The notes under the pieces are model-generated. The model was not told the DNA's origin, made no database searches, and saw only the letters and a program-made list of their open reading frames with translations. DNA of 64,000 nucleotides from Lachnospiraceae bacterium (GTDB lineage: Bacteria > Bacillota > Clostridia > Lachnospirales > Lachnospiraceae): positions 1-64,000 of the forward strand of contig JAISUG010000092.1 of NCBI GenBank assembly GCA_031272185.1, given 5' to 3'. The translations under genes and the position numbers were made by a program. The first letter of the stretch is position 1; each line of letters opens with the position of its first letter. This document shows, in pieces, positions 35,882-45,600 of this stretch.

Positions 35882-37120
35882 ATGAAAGACAGATGGAATT
35901 TCAAATTATCCGCGCCAGCCATCGTGGCGTGCAACATCCTCATATCCGTCCTGGCGCACCTGATCATCGTGATGCCTTTCGTGCCCAGCATGGCCATCAT
36001 GGTGGCTGCGGTGGTCATCATCCTGATCATGGACAGATATGGTGCGGTCAATGAGATCTTCGACTCCTACATCGCCCATAAAAAGGTGGCGGTCGTCAGC
36101 GGCGCCGTCTGCCTGGTGGTCATCCCCATCAGCCTGACCAGCCAGAACTATGCGGCGCAGATCGCTTGCACGGCGGTGGTCTACATGATCGCCTGCCTGG
36201 GGCTGAACTTCCAGATGGGGTCCACCGACATGACCAACTTCGCCCCTGCGGCATTCATGGGGCTGGGGGCATACGGCGTGGGCGTGGCGGTGAAGCATTT
36301 CCACGTGTCCCCGTGGGTGGGGGTGCTCATAGGCGTGGCGGCGGCGGTGGCGTTTGGTTTCGTCATCGGGCTTCCCACGCTGAAAACCAAGGGGTACTAC
36401 CTGTCCCTGGTGACCATGGCCATCCAGCTGGCGTTCACGCAGATCATCTACATCACCCCGTTTTTGGGGGGGCAGGGGGGCCTGACGGACCTGGCCAGCT
36501 CAGGGGGGCGCTTCACTCTGTTCGGGCTGTCCCTCTACAAACGCTACACCGTGGCGGGGATACGCTTCGCGCCCCAGATACCGTACCTGATATTCTGCGG
36601 TGTGGTGCTGGTGCTTCTGACCTACGTGGCCATGCGGGTGTATTTCACCAAATCCGGGCTTTCGCTCAATACCATCGCCCAGGACGAAATCGCCGCCAAC
36701 TGCATGGGGATCCACGTTTCCAAGCAGAAACTCTTCGCATTCGTCATCGGCGGCGTGTTCTGCTCCATCGCAGGGTCCCTATATGCGGGGCTGGATGCCT
36801 ACGTGGGGCCTGACACATATAACTTCTCCAAGTCCCTGATGCTGATCTGTATGGTGATCCTGGGGGGCATGGACAACTCCATCGGCATCATCGTGGGGAC
36901 GTTCCTGCTCACGGTCATCAGCGAGAAGCTGCGGGACGTGGGGGATTTCCAGCAGCTGGTATACGGCGCCATCCTGGTGATCATGCTCATCGTGCGGCCC
37001 AATGGGATCATCCCCAAGCGGGTGCGCAACTACTGCGCCGTCACCGGGCGTACCATACAGAAGAACGTGTTGAAAGCGGCGAAGGCGAAGGCGGGGAAAC
37101 CCGCAGGGGACAAAGGCTGA
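35882..37120 (+). CDS. livM: Liv-type ABC permease (LivM-like)
   Basis: This is a 412-residue integral membrane protein with about ten hydrophobic helices and the LivM signature near GMDNSIGIIVGTFLL. It starts at ATG 35882 after a G-rich ribosome site. A basic Lys/Ala tail ends at a TGA stop that lies inside an 88-bp direct repeat. It is the last transporter gene before the hydroxylase subunits. Confidence 0.92.
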   Translation: MKDRWNFKLSAPAIVACNILISVLAHLIIVMPFVPSMAIMVAAVVIILIMDRYGAVNEIFDSYIAHKKVAVVSGAVCLVVIPISLTSQNYAAQIACTAVVYMIACLGLNFQMGSTDMTNFAPAAFMGLGAYGVGVAVKHFHVSPWVGVLIGVAAAVAFGFVIGLPTLKTKGYYLSLVTMAIQLAFTQIIYITPFLGGQGGLTDLASSGGRFTLFGLSLYKRYTVAGIRFAPQIPYLIFCGVVLVLLTYVAMRVYFTKSGLSLNTIAQDEIAANCMGIHVSKQKLFAFVIGGVFCSIAGSLYAGLDAYVGPDTYNFSKSLMLICMVILGGMDNSIGIIVGTFLLTVISEKLRDVGDFQQLVYGAILVIMLIVRPNGIIPKRVRNYCAVTGRTIQKNVLKAAKAKAGKPAGDKG

Positions 37121-37320
37121 CGCATCGGGCGGACGTGCCCGAAGTGCGGCGGCGATGGGGCCGGAGCGGCCAGCCGTCACCGGTCACCCAGGAGGGGACG
37201 GTGGCTGACGCATCGGGCGGACGTGCCTGAAGTGCGGCGGCGATGGGGCCGGAGCGGCCGGCCGTCACCGGTCACCCAGGAGGGGACGACGGTGGCTGAC
37301 GCATCGGCCGGACGTGCCAC
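37115..37320. repeat. 88-bp direct repeat starting on the LivM stop codon
   Basis: The copies are at 37115-37202 and 37203-37293 (with a three-base insertion), with a partial third copy at 37294-37320. Each begins GGCTGACGCATCGG, and the TGA of the permease gene is in the first copy. The repeat fills most of the gap up to the hydroxylase gene. Confidence 0.92.
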
Positions 37321-37419
37321 ATAGGAGAAGCGGTACAATGGCCGTGCGGGGTATGGGATCCCCGGCGCGCCGTACGGTTTGTGGTTGGGGTGGGTTTGCG
37401 GATTAAGGAGGCGGTTTTA

Positions 37420-39795
37420 GTGACACAGGTTTCAGAGGGTAGCTACATCGGGCAGAATGTGCCCCGCAGCGACGGCCATGCCAAAGTGACGGGCGCCATG
37501 GTGTACCCGTCGGACGTGATCGTGCCGGGGATGATGTACGGGGCGCTGCTGCGCAGCCCCTACCCACACGCGGAGATTTTGAGCGTAGATACCACGGAAG
37601 CGGAAAAAATGGGCGCGGTGTGCCTTACCTATAAGGACATCGAGCCTATCAAGTATAATGAACGCAGCGTGAGCATACCGGCGGCCACCTACCGGGACCG
37701 GACGGTGCTGCCGGACAAGGCCAGGCATTTCGGGGAACCCCTCATGGCGGTGGCGGCGGACACCCAGGAGCTGGCATACCGGGCGGTGCGCGCCATCAAG
37801 GTGGAGTACAAGGTGCTGCCTGCGGTGTTTGAGCCGGAAGAGGCCATGAAAGACGGCGCGCCGCAGCTCTACGACAAGATTTACTTGGGGGACGAGGAGG
37901 TTGCCGTCCACAACAACATCGGCGTCATCCGCAACATCAGCGAGGGCGACTGCGAGGCGGGTTTTGCCAAGGCGGACCGGATCTTCCAGGAGAGCTTCGA
38001 GCTGGGGCGGATCTACCACAACCAGATGGAGACCAAGTGCGCGGTGGTGAAGCCCGAGCCCGACGGATCCATCACCGTATGGGCCACCGCCCAGTCCATC
38101 CATGCCAACAGGCAGCTGCTGGGGCGGGTGCTGGGGATGCCCCTGTCCAGGATCAACGTGATCAAGCTGCCCTTCGGCGGCGCATTCGGCTCCAGCATCC
38201 AGGTGAACACGGTGACGCCCATCTGCGCTTACCTGGCCTTGAAAGCGGGCAGGCCGGTGAAGCTTGTCAGCGCCCGGGAAGAGGATTTCTACAGCCACCA
38301 GAAGTACCCGGCGAAATTCACGGTGAAGATGGGCGTGACCAACGACGGCCTGATCACCGCCGCCCACGTGACGGCCCTCGTCGATTTCGGCGCCCACCAG
38401 GTGCAGCCCCTGCCTTTCCTGGGGTGCACCGCGGGGTGGTTCGCCTCCCTTTACAAATACGAGGGCAACATCCGTTTCGACGGCACCGCTGTATACACCA
38501 ACAAGACGCCCTGCTGCGCCATGCAGGGCTATGGGAACCCCCAGATCAATTTCGCCATCGAGAGCATGATCGACATCATATCCAATGAAATGGGCTTCTC
38601 GCCGGTGGACCTGCGGCTGAAAAACTACCGGGGCGTGGGGGACGAGTTCTGGGGGCAGGGCCCCACCATACGCTCCATCATCAAAAGCTGCGGCGTGGAG
38701 CAGAGCCTGGTGGAAGGCCGCCAGATGACGGATTTCGACCACCGGGAGCGGCCCGATACCAAGACCGGGGATGTACGGCGGGGGCTGGGGCTGGCCCGGG
38801 GCTTCCACTGCTCCGGCACAGGCGGCCCCAAGGAGGGCGAGGTCATAGACTACTCCAGCGCATTGGTCAAGATCAACGAGGACGGGTCGGTGGACCTGCT
38901 GACCCCCGTGACGGACCATGGCGGCGGGACATGGGATGCGCTGCGCAAGATCTGCGCCGAGGTGCTCCAGGTGCCCCTGGATCTGGTGGGCCTGTCCCCC
39001 GCGGGGACCATGCAGATCGGCTACGACGTGTGCACCCACGCCACCAGGGGCGTCTACTGCGGCGGGGCGGCGGTGTACCACGTGGCCATGAAAGTAAAGG
39101 AAAAGCTCCTGGAAGTGGCCGGCCGCCTTATGGCGGAACACGCCTATAACCTGGAAGTGGTGCGCTCTGACGGGCTGCACCAGGGCGTGGTCCAGGTAAA
39201 GGACTTCCCCGCCAAGTCCATGACCATAGGCGACATCGCCAAGCAGGCGCAGAACATGAGCTGGGGCACCATCGCCTACACCGACAGCTACCGCCAGCGC
39301 AACTGCCCCCCATGTTTCACCACCCATTTCGTGGAGGTGGAGGTGGACATGCGCACAGGGGTGATCACGGTGCCCAAGGTGCTGATTTTCGGCGACTGCG
39401 GGAACCCCATGAACCCCGACCTGGTGAAAGGCCAGCTGGTGGGGTCATTCAACCGGGGGTTTGGCTACACGGTGTTCGAGCAGCTGCCGACGAACGAGGC
39501 CACCGGCGAGCTGGCAAACAAAGGCCTGCTGGTGGACTACAAGACCCCGTCGGCCATGGAGATGCCGCCCATCAAGGACGTGGAGGTGATCCTCTGCGAC
39601 ACCTACGAACCCACCGGGCCATTTGGCGCCAAGGGCATCGGGGAAGCGGCGCTGGCCAGCGTCCAGGCGGCCATATCTAATGCGGTCTACAACGCCATCG
39701 GCATCCGTTTCCACAAACTGCCGCTTACGCCCGAGGCGGTGCTGGCGGCGATCCGTGAGAGGGAAGCACAGTCCGCAGGCGCCACACCATCATGA
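37420..39795 (+). CDS. molybdenum hydroxylase large subunit (xanthine dehydrogenase family), copy 1
   Basis: This is a 791-residue molybdopterin-cytosine-dinucleotide enzyme subunit that would hydroxylate a heterocycle or aldehyde. The C-terminal catalytic glutamate region is FGAKGIGEAAL. The molybdopterin motif usually reading GGGFGGKE is GGAFGSSI here, and the usual MGQG-type loop reads DHGGGTWDA, so the site is divergent. The start is GTG 37420, set by AGGAGG 13 bases upstream. The FAD and 2Fe-2S subunits follow. Its stop lies in a direct repeat. Confidence 0.88.
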   Translation: MTQVSEGSYIGQNVPRSDGHAKVTGAMVYPSDVIVPGMMYGALLRSPYPHAEILSVDTTEAEKMGAVCLTYKDIEPIKYNERSVSIPAATYRDRTVLPDKARHFGEPLMAVAADTQELAYRAVRAIKVEYKVLPAVFEPEEAMKDGAPQLYDKIYLGDEEVAVHNNIGVIRNISEGDCEAGFAKADRIFQESFELGRIYHNQMETKCAVVKPEPDGSITVWATAQSIHANRQLLGRVLGMPLSRINVIKLPFGGAFGSSIQVNTVTPICAYLALKAGRPVKLVSAREEDFYSHQKYPAKFTVKMGVTNDGLITAAHVTALVDFGAHQVQPLPFLGCTAGWFASLYKYEGNIRFDGTAVYTNKTPCCAMQGYGNPQINFAIESMIDIISNEMGFSPVDLRLKNYRGVGDEFWGQGPTIRSIIKSCGVEQSLVEGRQMTDFDHRERPDTKTGDVRRGLGLARGFHCSGTGGPKEGEVIDYSSALVKINEDGSVDLLTPVTDHGGGTWDALRKICAEVLQVPLDLVGLSPAGTMQIGYDVCTHATRGVYCGGAAVYHVAMKVKEKLLEVAGRLMAEHAYNLEVVRSDGLHQGVVQVKDFPAKSMTIGDIAKQAQNMSWGTIAYTDSYRQRNCPPCFTTHFVEVEVDMRTGVITVPKVLIFGDCGNPMNPDLVKGQLVGSFNRGFGYTVFEQLPTNEATGELANKGLLVDYKTPSAMEMPPIKDVEVILCDTYEPTGPFGAKGIGEAALASVQAAISNAVYNAIGIRFHKLPLTPEAVLAAIREREAQSAGATPS

Positions 39796-39870
39796 CGACC
39801 GGATCGGCGCATGGTTCGCAAGTTCGTGACCGGAAGCACAGGCCGCAGATGCCACCCCATCATGACGGCG
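39762..39870. repeat. 39-bp direct repeat covering the hydroxylase stop codon
   Basis: GGAAGCACAGTCCGCAGGC onward (39762-39800) recurs with a few changes at 39832-39870, a spacing of 70 bases. The TGA stop of the large subunit (39793-39795) is in copy one. Confidence 0.85.
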
Positions 39871-39926
39871 GCACGCAAGCGCTTCTCCCATATATTGCAT
39901 TGGCCAAGCATTGACGAGGAAATTCG

Positions 39927-40808
39927 ATGAACACAAAACATATAATGAAGGAGTATGACTACCTCAAACCGTCGGGTTTGGATGAGGCGCTGCAGATCCT
40001 GTCGGAAAAAGAAAAGGTGAAGATTTATGCGGGCGGCACGGACCTGATAGTCAAACTCAAGATGGAAACGGTCCCTGACATGGACTACATGATGGACATC
40101 AATGGGATCGAGGAACTAAAGCAGGTGGAATACACGGACGAAGGTGTCCGCATAGGGGCGAACCGGAAACTATGGGATATAGAGACAGACCAGCGGATGA
40201 CGTCCCTTTTTCCTGCCCTGACGGATGCGGTGAAAGCCATGGCCGCCATCTCGGTGCGCAACCTGGCATCCATCGGGGGCAATTTCTGCAACGCATCCCC
40301 GGTGGCGGATGCGGTGGGCCCGGTGATGTGCTACGGCGGCACGCTTGAGATCGCCAGCGCGCGGGGCGTCCGCAAGGTCCCAGCAAAGGATTTCTTCCTG
40401 GCGCCGGGGGTCACGGTACTTGAAAAAGACGAGATGCTCACGGGGATCTTCATCCCCACCCCCAAGGGGGATGTGGGCCATGCTTTCACCAAGATGGCGC
40501 GCACCAAGAGCGACATAGCGAAGCTGAGCCTCTGTGTGGCGCTGGCCAGGGACGGGGGGCGCATAGGTCACATCGCCATGTCCATGGGGGCGGTGGCGGC
40601 CAGGCCGCTGTTCCTGGAAGAGATATCCGCAGGGCTTGCCGGGAAAGAGATGTCGGAAAGCCTCGCCATGGAAACCGGCGAGGCGGTGTCGGGCTTCCTG
40701 CAGCCCATCGACGACAACCGTACCACCGCGGTGTACCGCAAGGACGTGACGAAAACCATGGTGGCGGATGCGCTGGCGCTGGCGTGGGCGCGCAGCGGGG
40801 GGGCGTGA
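39927..40808 (+). CDS. molybdenum hydroxylase FAD-binding subunit, copy 1
   Basis: This is a 293-residue medium subunit of the xanthine dehydrogenase family. FAD-binding motifs are YAGGTDLIV near the N-terminus and SIGGNFCNASPVADA in the middle. It carries electrons between the iron-sulfur clusters and the external acceptor. The ribosome site is weak (GAGGAAA) before ATG 39927; ATG 39945 is an alternative. It lies between the large and the 2Fe-2S subunit of set 1. Confidence 0.92.
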   Translation: MNTKHIMKEYDYLKPSGLDEALQILSEKEKVKIYAGGTDLIVKLKMETVPDMDYMMDINGIEELKQVEYTDEGVRIGANRKLWDIETDQRMTSLFPALTDAVKAMAAISVRNLASIGGNFCNASPVADAVGPVMCYGGTLEIASARGVRKVPAKDFFLAPGVTVLEKDEMLTGIFIPTPKGDVGHAFTKMARTKSDIAKLSLCVALARDGGRIGHIAMSMGAVAARPLFLEEISAGLAGKEMSESLAMETGEAVSGFLQPIDDNRTTAVYRKDVTKTMVADALALAWARSGGA

Positions 40809-40920
40809 AGCGCTTTCCCATGGCTTCATCCGGAACCTTTATCCCCCCAAACGGGGCAAACTGTGTCAGCGGCAACCCATGGTGATGATATATGGCCTTG
40901 CCGGCGAAGAAGGAATAGAA

Positions 40921-41406
40921 ATGAGCAAACATACGATCAATTTGACTGTAAACGGAAAACGCCGCACGCTGGACGTGCAGAGCAACGAGCTGCTCATCGA
41001 CGTGCTTCGGGACAGGCTGTACCTCACCGGCACGAAGTACGGGTGCGGCATCGCGGAGTGCGGCGCATGCACGGTGCTCCATGGCGACCGTTCGGTGATG
41101 AGCTGCCTGGTGCCTGCCGTGGCGGCCGACGGGTGGGAGATCACCACCAGCGAGGGCCTGGCCAAAGACGGGGAACTCACCCCGGTGCAGGAGTCATTCG
41201 TGAACTTGGGGGCCATCCAGTGCGGGTTCTGCACGCCGGGGATGGTGGTGACGTCCACCGCGCTCCTGCGGGAGAACCCGGACCCGGACGAGGCATACGT
41301 GAAAGACTACCTGCGTGGGAATTTCTGCCGCTGCACCGGGTACGTGGCCATCGTCCAGGCGGTGCTGGATGCGGCCGGGAAGATGAAAGGGGCGGCAGCG
41401 ACGTGA
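40921..41406 (+). CDS. molybdenum hydroxylase 2Fe-2S subunit, copy 1
   Basis: This is a 161-residue small subunit with two [2Fe-2S] sites. C42, C47, C50 and C62 form the plant-ferredoxin-type site, and C101, C104, C136 and C138 form the four-helix site (CGFC and CRCTGY). ATG 40921 was chosen for the conserved MSKHTINLTVNGK start; the open frame extends far upstream into the FAD gene without a site. No gene lies in the 179 bases that follow. Confidence 0.93.
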   Translation: MSKHTINLTVNGKRRTLDVQSNELLIDVLRDRLYLTGTKYGCGIAECGACTVLHGDRSVMSCLVPAVAADGWEITTSEGLAKDGELTPVQESFVNLGAIQCGFCTPGMVVTSTALLRENPDPDEAYVKDYLRGNFCRCTGYVAIVQAVLDAAGKMKGAAAT

Positions 41407-41585
41407 CAGACGCACTGTTGCAAGAACCTTGGCAAGGCGGCACATCTGCCGGGATGCAGTGTATGCCCTACGGGATGGATGTGGTGCCGGATATCAGGTG
41501 CGCCCGGCGAAAAGATGTGCCGGGTGCATGGGCTGGCGTATGGCAACAATTCAGGAGAGGGTACAGGAGCAATCAGGAGGTTTCC

Positions 41586-42464
41586 ATGAAGAATTTCGCT
41601 TTCGTCAATGCGCGTTCCCTGGAGGAGGCGGTGGGGCATCTGGCCGCACTGGGGCCCCAGGCGTATGTGGTGGCGGGGGCCACCAACGTGATGGTGGACA
41701 TCCGGGACGGGAAGCGCAACGACAAGACTCTGGTGAATATCCGGGGCATCGACGCACTGCGGGGCATCCGCATGGAAGGCGCTCTGGTGTGGGTGGGCGC
41801 GCTCACCACCATAGCGGAGATCGGCGCATCAGAACTTATAAAAGGGCATGCGCCCGCACTTTACATGGCGGCCCAGGTGTTCGCCGACCCCACCACGCGC
41901 AACAGCGCCACCATCGGGGGGAACCTGATCAAGGCGTCCGCAGGTGGGGACACATTGCCGCCCCTCATGGTGATGGAAGCGGACGTGCACGTGAAAAGCG
42001 CCCGCGGGGAGCGGGCGTTGCCCATATGTGACATATTCACAGGGCTGGGGAAAACCAGGGTGGAGCCGGACGAACTGGTGACACATTTCACTTTCGCCCC
42101 GCAGCCCCATACCGCATTCATGAAGATGGGGCAGCGCAAGTCCATGGCCATTTCGGTGTGCACCGCCGCAGCCTATGCGACGGTGGACGGGGAGGGGCGG
42201 GTGACGGACTGCCGCATCGCCCTGGGCGCGGTGGCGTCCACTCCGGTGCGTGCGTCCGCTGCAGAGAAAGCCTTGCTGGGTATCAAGGTAGACGATGAGG
42301 GCGCATATGAGGCCATGTACGGGGCGGTGCAGGGGGACATCAACCCCAGGCCACATTCGGTGCGTGCCTCCGTGGAGTACCGCCGCCAGATCGTGCCGGT
42401 GCTGGTAAAAAGGGCCGTAAGGAGAGCCGCCCTTGGTGACTGTGGTCCAAGGGTGCAGCCTTAG
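41586..42464 (+). CDS. molybdenum hydroxylase FAD-binding subunit, copy 2
   Basis: This is a 292-residue medium subunit. The FAD motifs are VVAGATNVMVDIRDG and TIGGNLIKASAGGD. AGGAGG lies seven bases before ATG 41586, which decides the start. The long open frame upstream overlaps the 2Fe-2S gene in another frame and is not coding. It belongs to a second set whose subunit order differs from set 1. Confidence 0.92.
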   Translation: MKNFAFVNARSLEEAVGHLAALGPQAYVVAGATNVMVDIRDGKRNDKTLVNIRGIDALRGIRMEGALVWVGALTTIAEIGASELIKGHAPALYMAAQVFADPTTRNSATIGGNLIKASAGGDTLPPLMVMEADVHVKSARGERALPICDIFTGLGKTRVEPDELVTHFTFAPQPHTAFMKMGQRKSMAISVCTAAAYATVDGEGRVTDCRIALGAVASTPVRASAAEKALLGIKVDDEGAYEAMYGAVQGDINPRPHSVRASVEYRRQIVPVLVKRAVRRAALGDCGPRVQP

Positions 42465-42619
42465 GGGAATGTGGTCCCTGACGGCGCTGGGTTGGCCGCG
42501 ATGCGGATTGCCCTCGGATGGCCAGACCCCACGGGGCAAGACTTACAGGGGAAGCCGATGTGGGAGGAAACCCCGATATCGGTGAAGCGGTTACTGTAAT
42601 ATGTTTCAAGGAGAATGAT

Positions 42620-43111
42620 ATGAGCGAGAAAGTGAAGATCCGCCTCAAAGTCAACGGCGAGGATGTCACATATGAAGTCGATGCGCATATGAGCCTCATG
42701 CGCGCCTTGCGGGAGCATTACGTGTGGGACGTGAAGTGCGGGTGCGAGGTGGGGGAGTGCGGCACATGCACGGTGCTCCTGGACGGGCAGGCGGTGAAGA
42801 GCTGCCTCACGCTGGCGGCGGCATGTGACGGCCATGAGGTCTGGACGAACAAAGGGTTGGGCTACCGCGACCCCCTCACCGCCCGGCTGCAGGAAGCCTT
42901 CGTGGAGTGCGGTTCGGTCCAGTGCGGGTTCTGCACCCCGGGTATGATCGTGGCCGGGGCGGCGTACCTCAAGCACGGGGGGAAAGCCGACCGGGCGGCC
43001 ATCAAGAACATCATCTCCGGCAACCTGTGCCGATGCACCGGATACGTCAAAATCGTGGATGCGATCTACCTGGTGGCGAAGGAAATCGAAGAGGGGAGGC
43101 TCACAGCATGA
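42620..43111 (+). CDS. molybdenum hydroxylase 2Fe-2S subunit, copy 2
   Basis: This is a 163-residue small subunit with the full set of eight cysteines in GCEVGECGTC, CGFCTPGM and CRCTGY. AGGAG lies just upstream of ATG 42620. Its stop overlaps the ATG of the next gene (ATGA), so translation is coupled to the large subunit. Confidence 0.93.
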   Translation: MSEKVKIRLKVNGEDVTYEVDAHMSLMRALREHYVWDVKCGCEVGECGTCTVLLDGQAVKSCLTLAAACDGHEVWTNKGLGYRDPLTARLQEAFVECGSVQCGFCTPGMIVAGAAYLKHGGKADRAAIKNIISGNLCRCTGYVKIVDAIYLVAKEIEEGRLTA

Positions 43112-45423
43112 AAAAGAACCTGAAACTCATCGGAAACCCCGTACCGCGCCACGACGCATTGGCCAAGGCCAAGGGCGAGCAGCTCTACAGCGACGACTGG
43201 GTGATGCCCAACATGCTGTACGGCAAGGTCCTGCGCAGCAAATACCCGGCGGCCATACTACGGGGCATCGACACGTCAAAGGCCGAGGCATTGCCCGGCG
43301 TACATGCGGTGCTGACGGCGAAAGACGTGCCGCACAATGAAGACATATCCAAATTCGGGCAGATGCGCGACGTGGGGGGCGGTTTCGAGGGGCTGTACAA
43401 GGTGCTGGCCACCGGGAAGATTCGGTCCAAATCCGAGGCCATCGCGCTGGTGGCGGCGGAAACTGAGGAGCTGTGCGAGGAGGCGTGCAAACTCATCGAG
43501 GTGGACTACGAGCCCACCGAGGGTGTGTATGACCCCAGGGAGGCCCTCAAGGATGGCGCATACCTGGTTTCCAGCGAGGACGCCTCCAACCGCATCATGC
43601 GTTCCAAGATCGAGTGCGGCGACATCGACGCCGCTTGGGCACAGTGCGACGCCATCGTGGAGGGGGATTATTTTACCACACCACACGAACATGCTTACAT
43701 CGAGACCGAGGGGGGCATGGGGTGGCTGGACGAAAACGGCGTGATTACCCTGCGGGTGGGCGTGCAGGTGTTGGAGCACTACCGCACGGTGGCGAAGATC
43801 ATGGGGCTGCAGCACACCAAGGTGCGTAACATGAGCGTGCCCATGGGCGGCGGTTTCGGCGGCAAGGAAGACATCACGGTGGAGACCTACCTGGCGCTGC
43901 TGGTGACAAAGACCAGGCGCCCGGTGAAGATGATCTGGAGCCGGGAGGAGTCCCTGGAGACCCATGCGAAACGCCACCCGGAGTACCTCCACTACAAGAC
44001 CGGGGCCACCAAGGACGGCAAGATCCTGGCCCAGGAAGTGTCGATCGTCATGGACGGCGGCAGCTACACCTACCTGACCCCCTGGGTGCAGATGTACTCC
44101 ACCTATGCGGCGGCGGGGCCCTACAACACGCCCAATGTCTCCATCGTCAGCGAGTCGGCATTCACCAACAACACCTTTTCCAGCGCCAACCGCGGTTTCG
44201 GGGGGCCCCAGGTGAACTTCGCCCACGAGCGCCAGATGGACAAGCTGGCACAAAAACTGGGGCTAAGCCCCGTGGAACTGCGCAGGCGCAACCTGATGCA
44301 CAACGGCGACCCGCTGCCCACCGGCTTCATCCCCCAGGGGCACAACGCCCTCCCGGAGCTGCTGGAAAAAGTGGACAAAGCCCTCAACGCCTCGCCCAAA
44401 CCAGAGAGACTGCCCGACGGGCGCAAGGTGGGCCGCAGCATCGCCTGCGCCCACACGGTGTATGGGCGGCTGACTTTCATGCATGACTCGTCCCGGGTGT
44501 CCATCCGTCTGGAGCTGGACGGTTCCGTGACACTGCGCGCGGGGGTGCCGGACCTGGGCGGCGGGCAGGCCAGTTCCCTGTGCCAGATAGTGGCGGAGGA
44601 GCTGGGGCTGGACATCACCGACGTGCACCCTTATATCATGGACACCCACCTGACGCCCTTAAGCGGCACCACCACCGCCACGCGCCAGCTCTACATGTCG
44701 GGCAACGCGGCGCTGAAATGCGCCGGCGTCATGAAAGGGAGGCTCATGGAGACCGCATCGGGGATTCTGGGGTATCCGGTGAGCAACCTGGCCATGGGCG
44801 ACCACAAGATCTACCTGGTGAACGACCCGGCGGTGAACATCCCATTCGTGAAAGCGGTGGCGAACCTAAGCAACGACGGCGGTGAGCTGGAGACCATCAC
44901 CCAGTTCAATGCGCCTTTCACCGAGGTGCCGGACCTGTCCAACATCAAGGGTCAGCTAAACCCTGACCTGACATACACCTGTCACGGCGTGGAGGTGGCG
45001 GTGGACGAGGAGACGGGGGAGTTCGAGATCCTGCGGATCATCGCCGCCATCGATGCGGGCAAGATGATCAACAAAAACTCCTGCGAGGGGCAGGTGGAGG
45101 GCGGCGCCATCTACCACGTGTTCTGGCCCACCCACGAAGACCTGAAGTGGGAGAAGGGCATCACCCGCGCCAACAGTTTTTCCACCTACATCATGCCCAC
45201 GGCGGCGGACGTGCCCGACGTGGAGACCATCATACTGGAAAGCGGAGGGGGCCTGGGGCCCTACGGCGCCAAAGGCGTGGGGGAGCCCAGCGACAACTCC
45301 ATCGCCCCTGCGGTGGTGAACGCCATCCGGGACGCCATCGGCACGGACCTGAACCTGAACCTCATGCCCGTCACCCCCGAGAAGATACTGAATGCGATCC
45401 GGGGCGTAGACATGGAACACTAA
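43108..45423 (+). CDS. molybdenum hydroxylase large subunit (xanthine dehydrogenase family), copy 2
   Basis: This is a 771-residue catalytic subunit. Unlike copy 1 it keeps the canonical motif PMGGGFGGKED and the loop DLGGGQASS. The catalytic glutamate region is YGAKGVGEPSDNS. ATG 43108 follows GGGGAGG and overlaps the 2Fe-2S stop. It is the last gene of the operon and faces the LacI gene. The enzyme substrate cannot be read from the sequence; purines, nicotinate and aromatic heterocycles are all within the family. Confidence 0.92.
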   Translation: MKKNLKLIGNPVPRHDALAKAKGEQLYSDDWVMPNMLYGKVLRSKYPAAILRGIDTSKAEALPGVHAVLTAKDVPHNEDISKFGQMRDVGGGFEGLYKVLATGKIRSKSEAIALVAAETEELCEEACKLIEVDYEPTEGVYDPREALKDGAYLVSSEDASNRIMRSKIECGDIDAAWAQCDAIVEGDYFTTPHEHAYIETEGGMGWLDENGVITLRVGVQVLEHYRTVAKIMGLQHTKVRNMSVPMGGGFGGKEDITVETYLALLVTKTRRPVKMIWSREESLETHAKRHPEYLHYKTGATKDGKILAQEVSIVMDGGSYTYLTPWVQMYSTYAAAGPYNTPNVSIVSESAFTNNTFSSANRGFGGPQVNFAHERQMDKLAQKLGLSPVELRRRNLMHNGDPLPTGFIPQGHNALPELLEKVDKALNASPKPERLPDGRKVGRSIACAHTVYGRLTFMHDSSRVSIRLELDGSVTLRAGVPDLGGGQASSLCQIVAEELGLDITDVHPYIMDTHLTPLSGTTTATRQLYMSGNAALKCAGVMKGRLMETASGILGYPVSNLAMGDHKIYLVNDPAVNIPFVKAVANLSNDGGELETITQFNAPFTEVPDLSNIKGQLNPDLTYTCHGVEVAVDEETGEFEILRIIAAIDAGKMINKNSCEGQVEGGAIYHVFWPTHEDLKWEKGITRANSFSTYIMPTAADVPDVETIILESGGGLGPYGAKGVGEPSDNSIAPAVVNAIRDAIGTDLNLNLMPVTPEKILNAIRGVDMEH

Positions 45424-45600
45424 TGGGTTGCGTGACATGTGCCGCAGGTTGCTGCCGGCCCCACGCCCTGGCGTGGACATGGAAAAATGCTAAGTCAATT
45501 GCGCAGGTAATATGGATCGCTTTCAGAGTAACCTCCATTCCGCCGCTGACGACGGCGGCACAAATAGTGATGAAAGAAGTGGCGTGGTTCTTTTACACGA

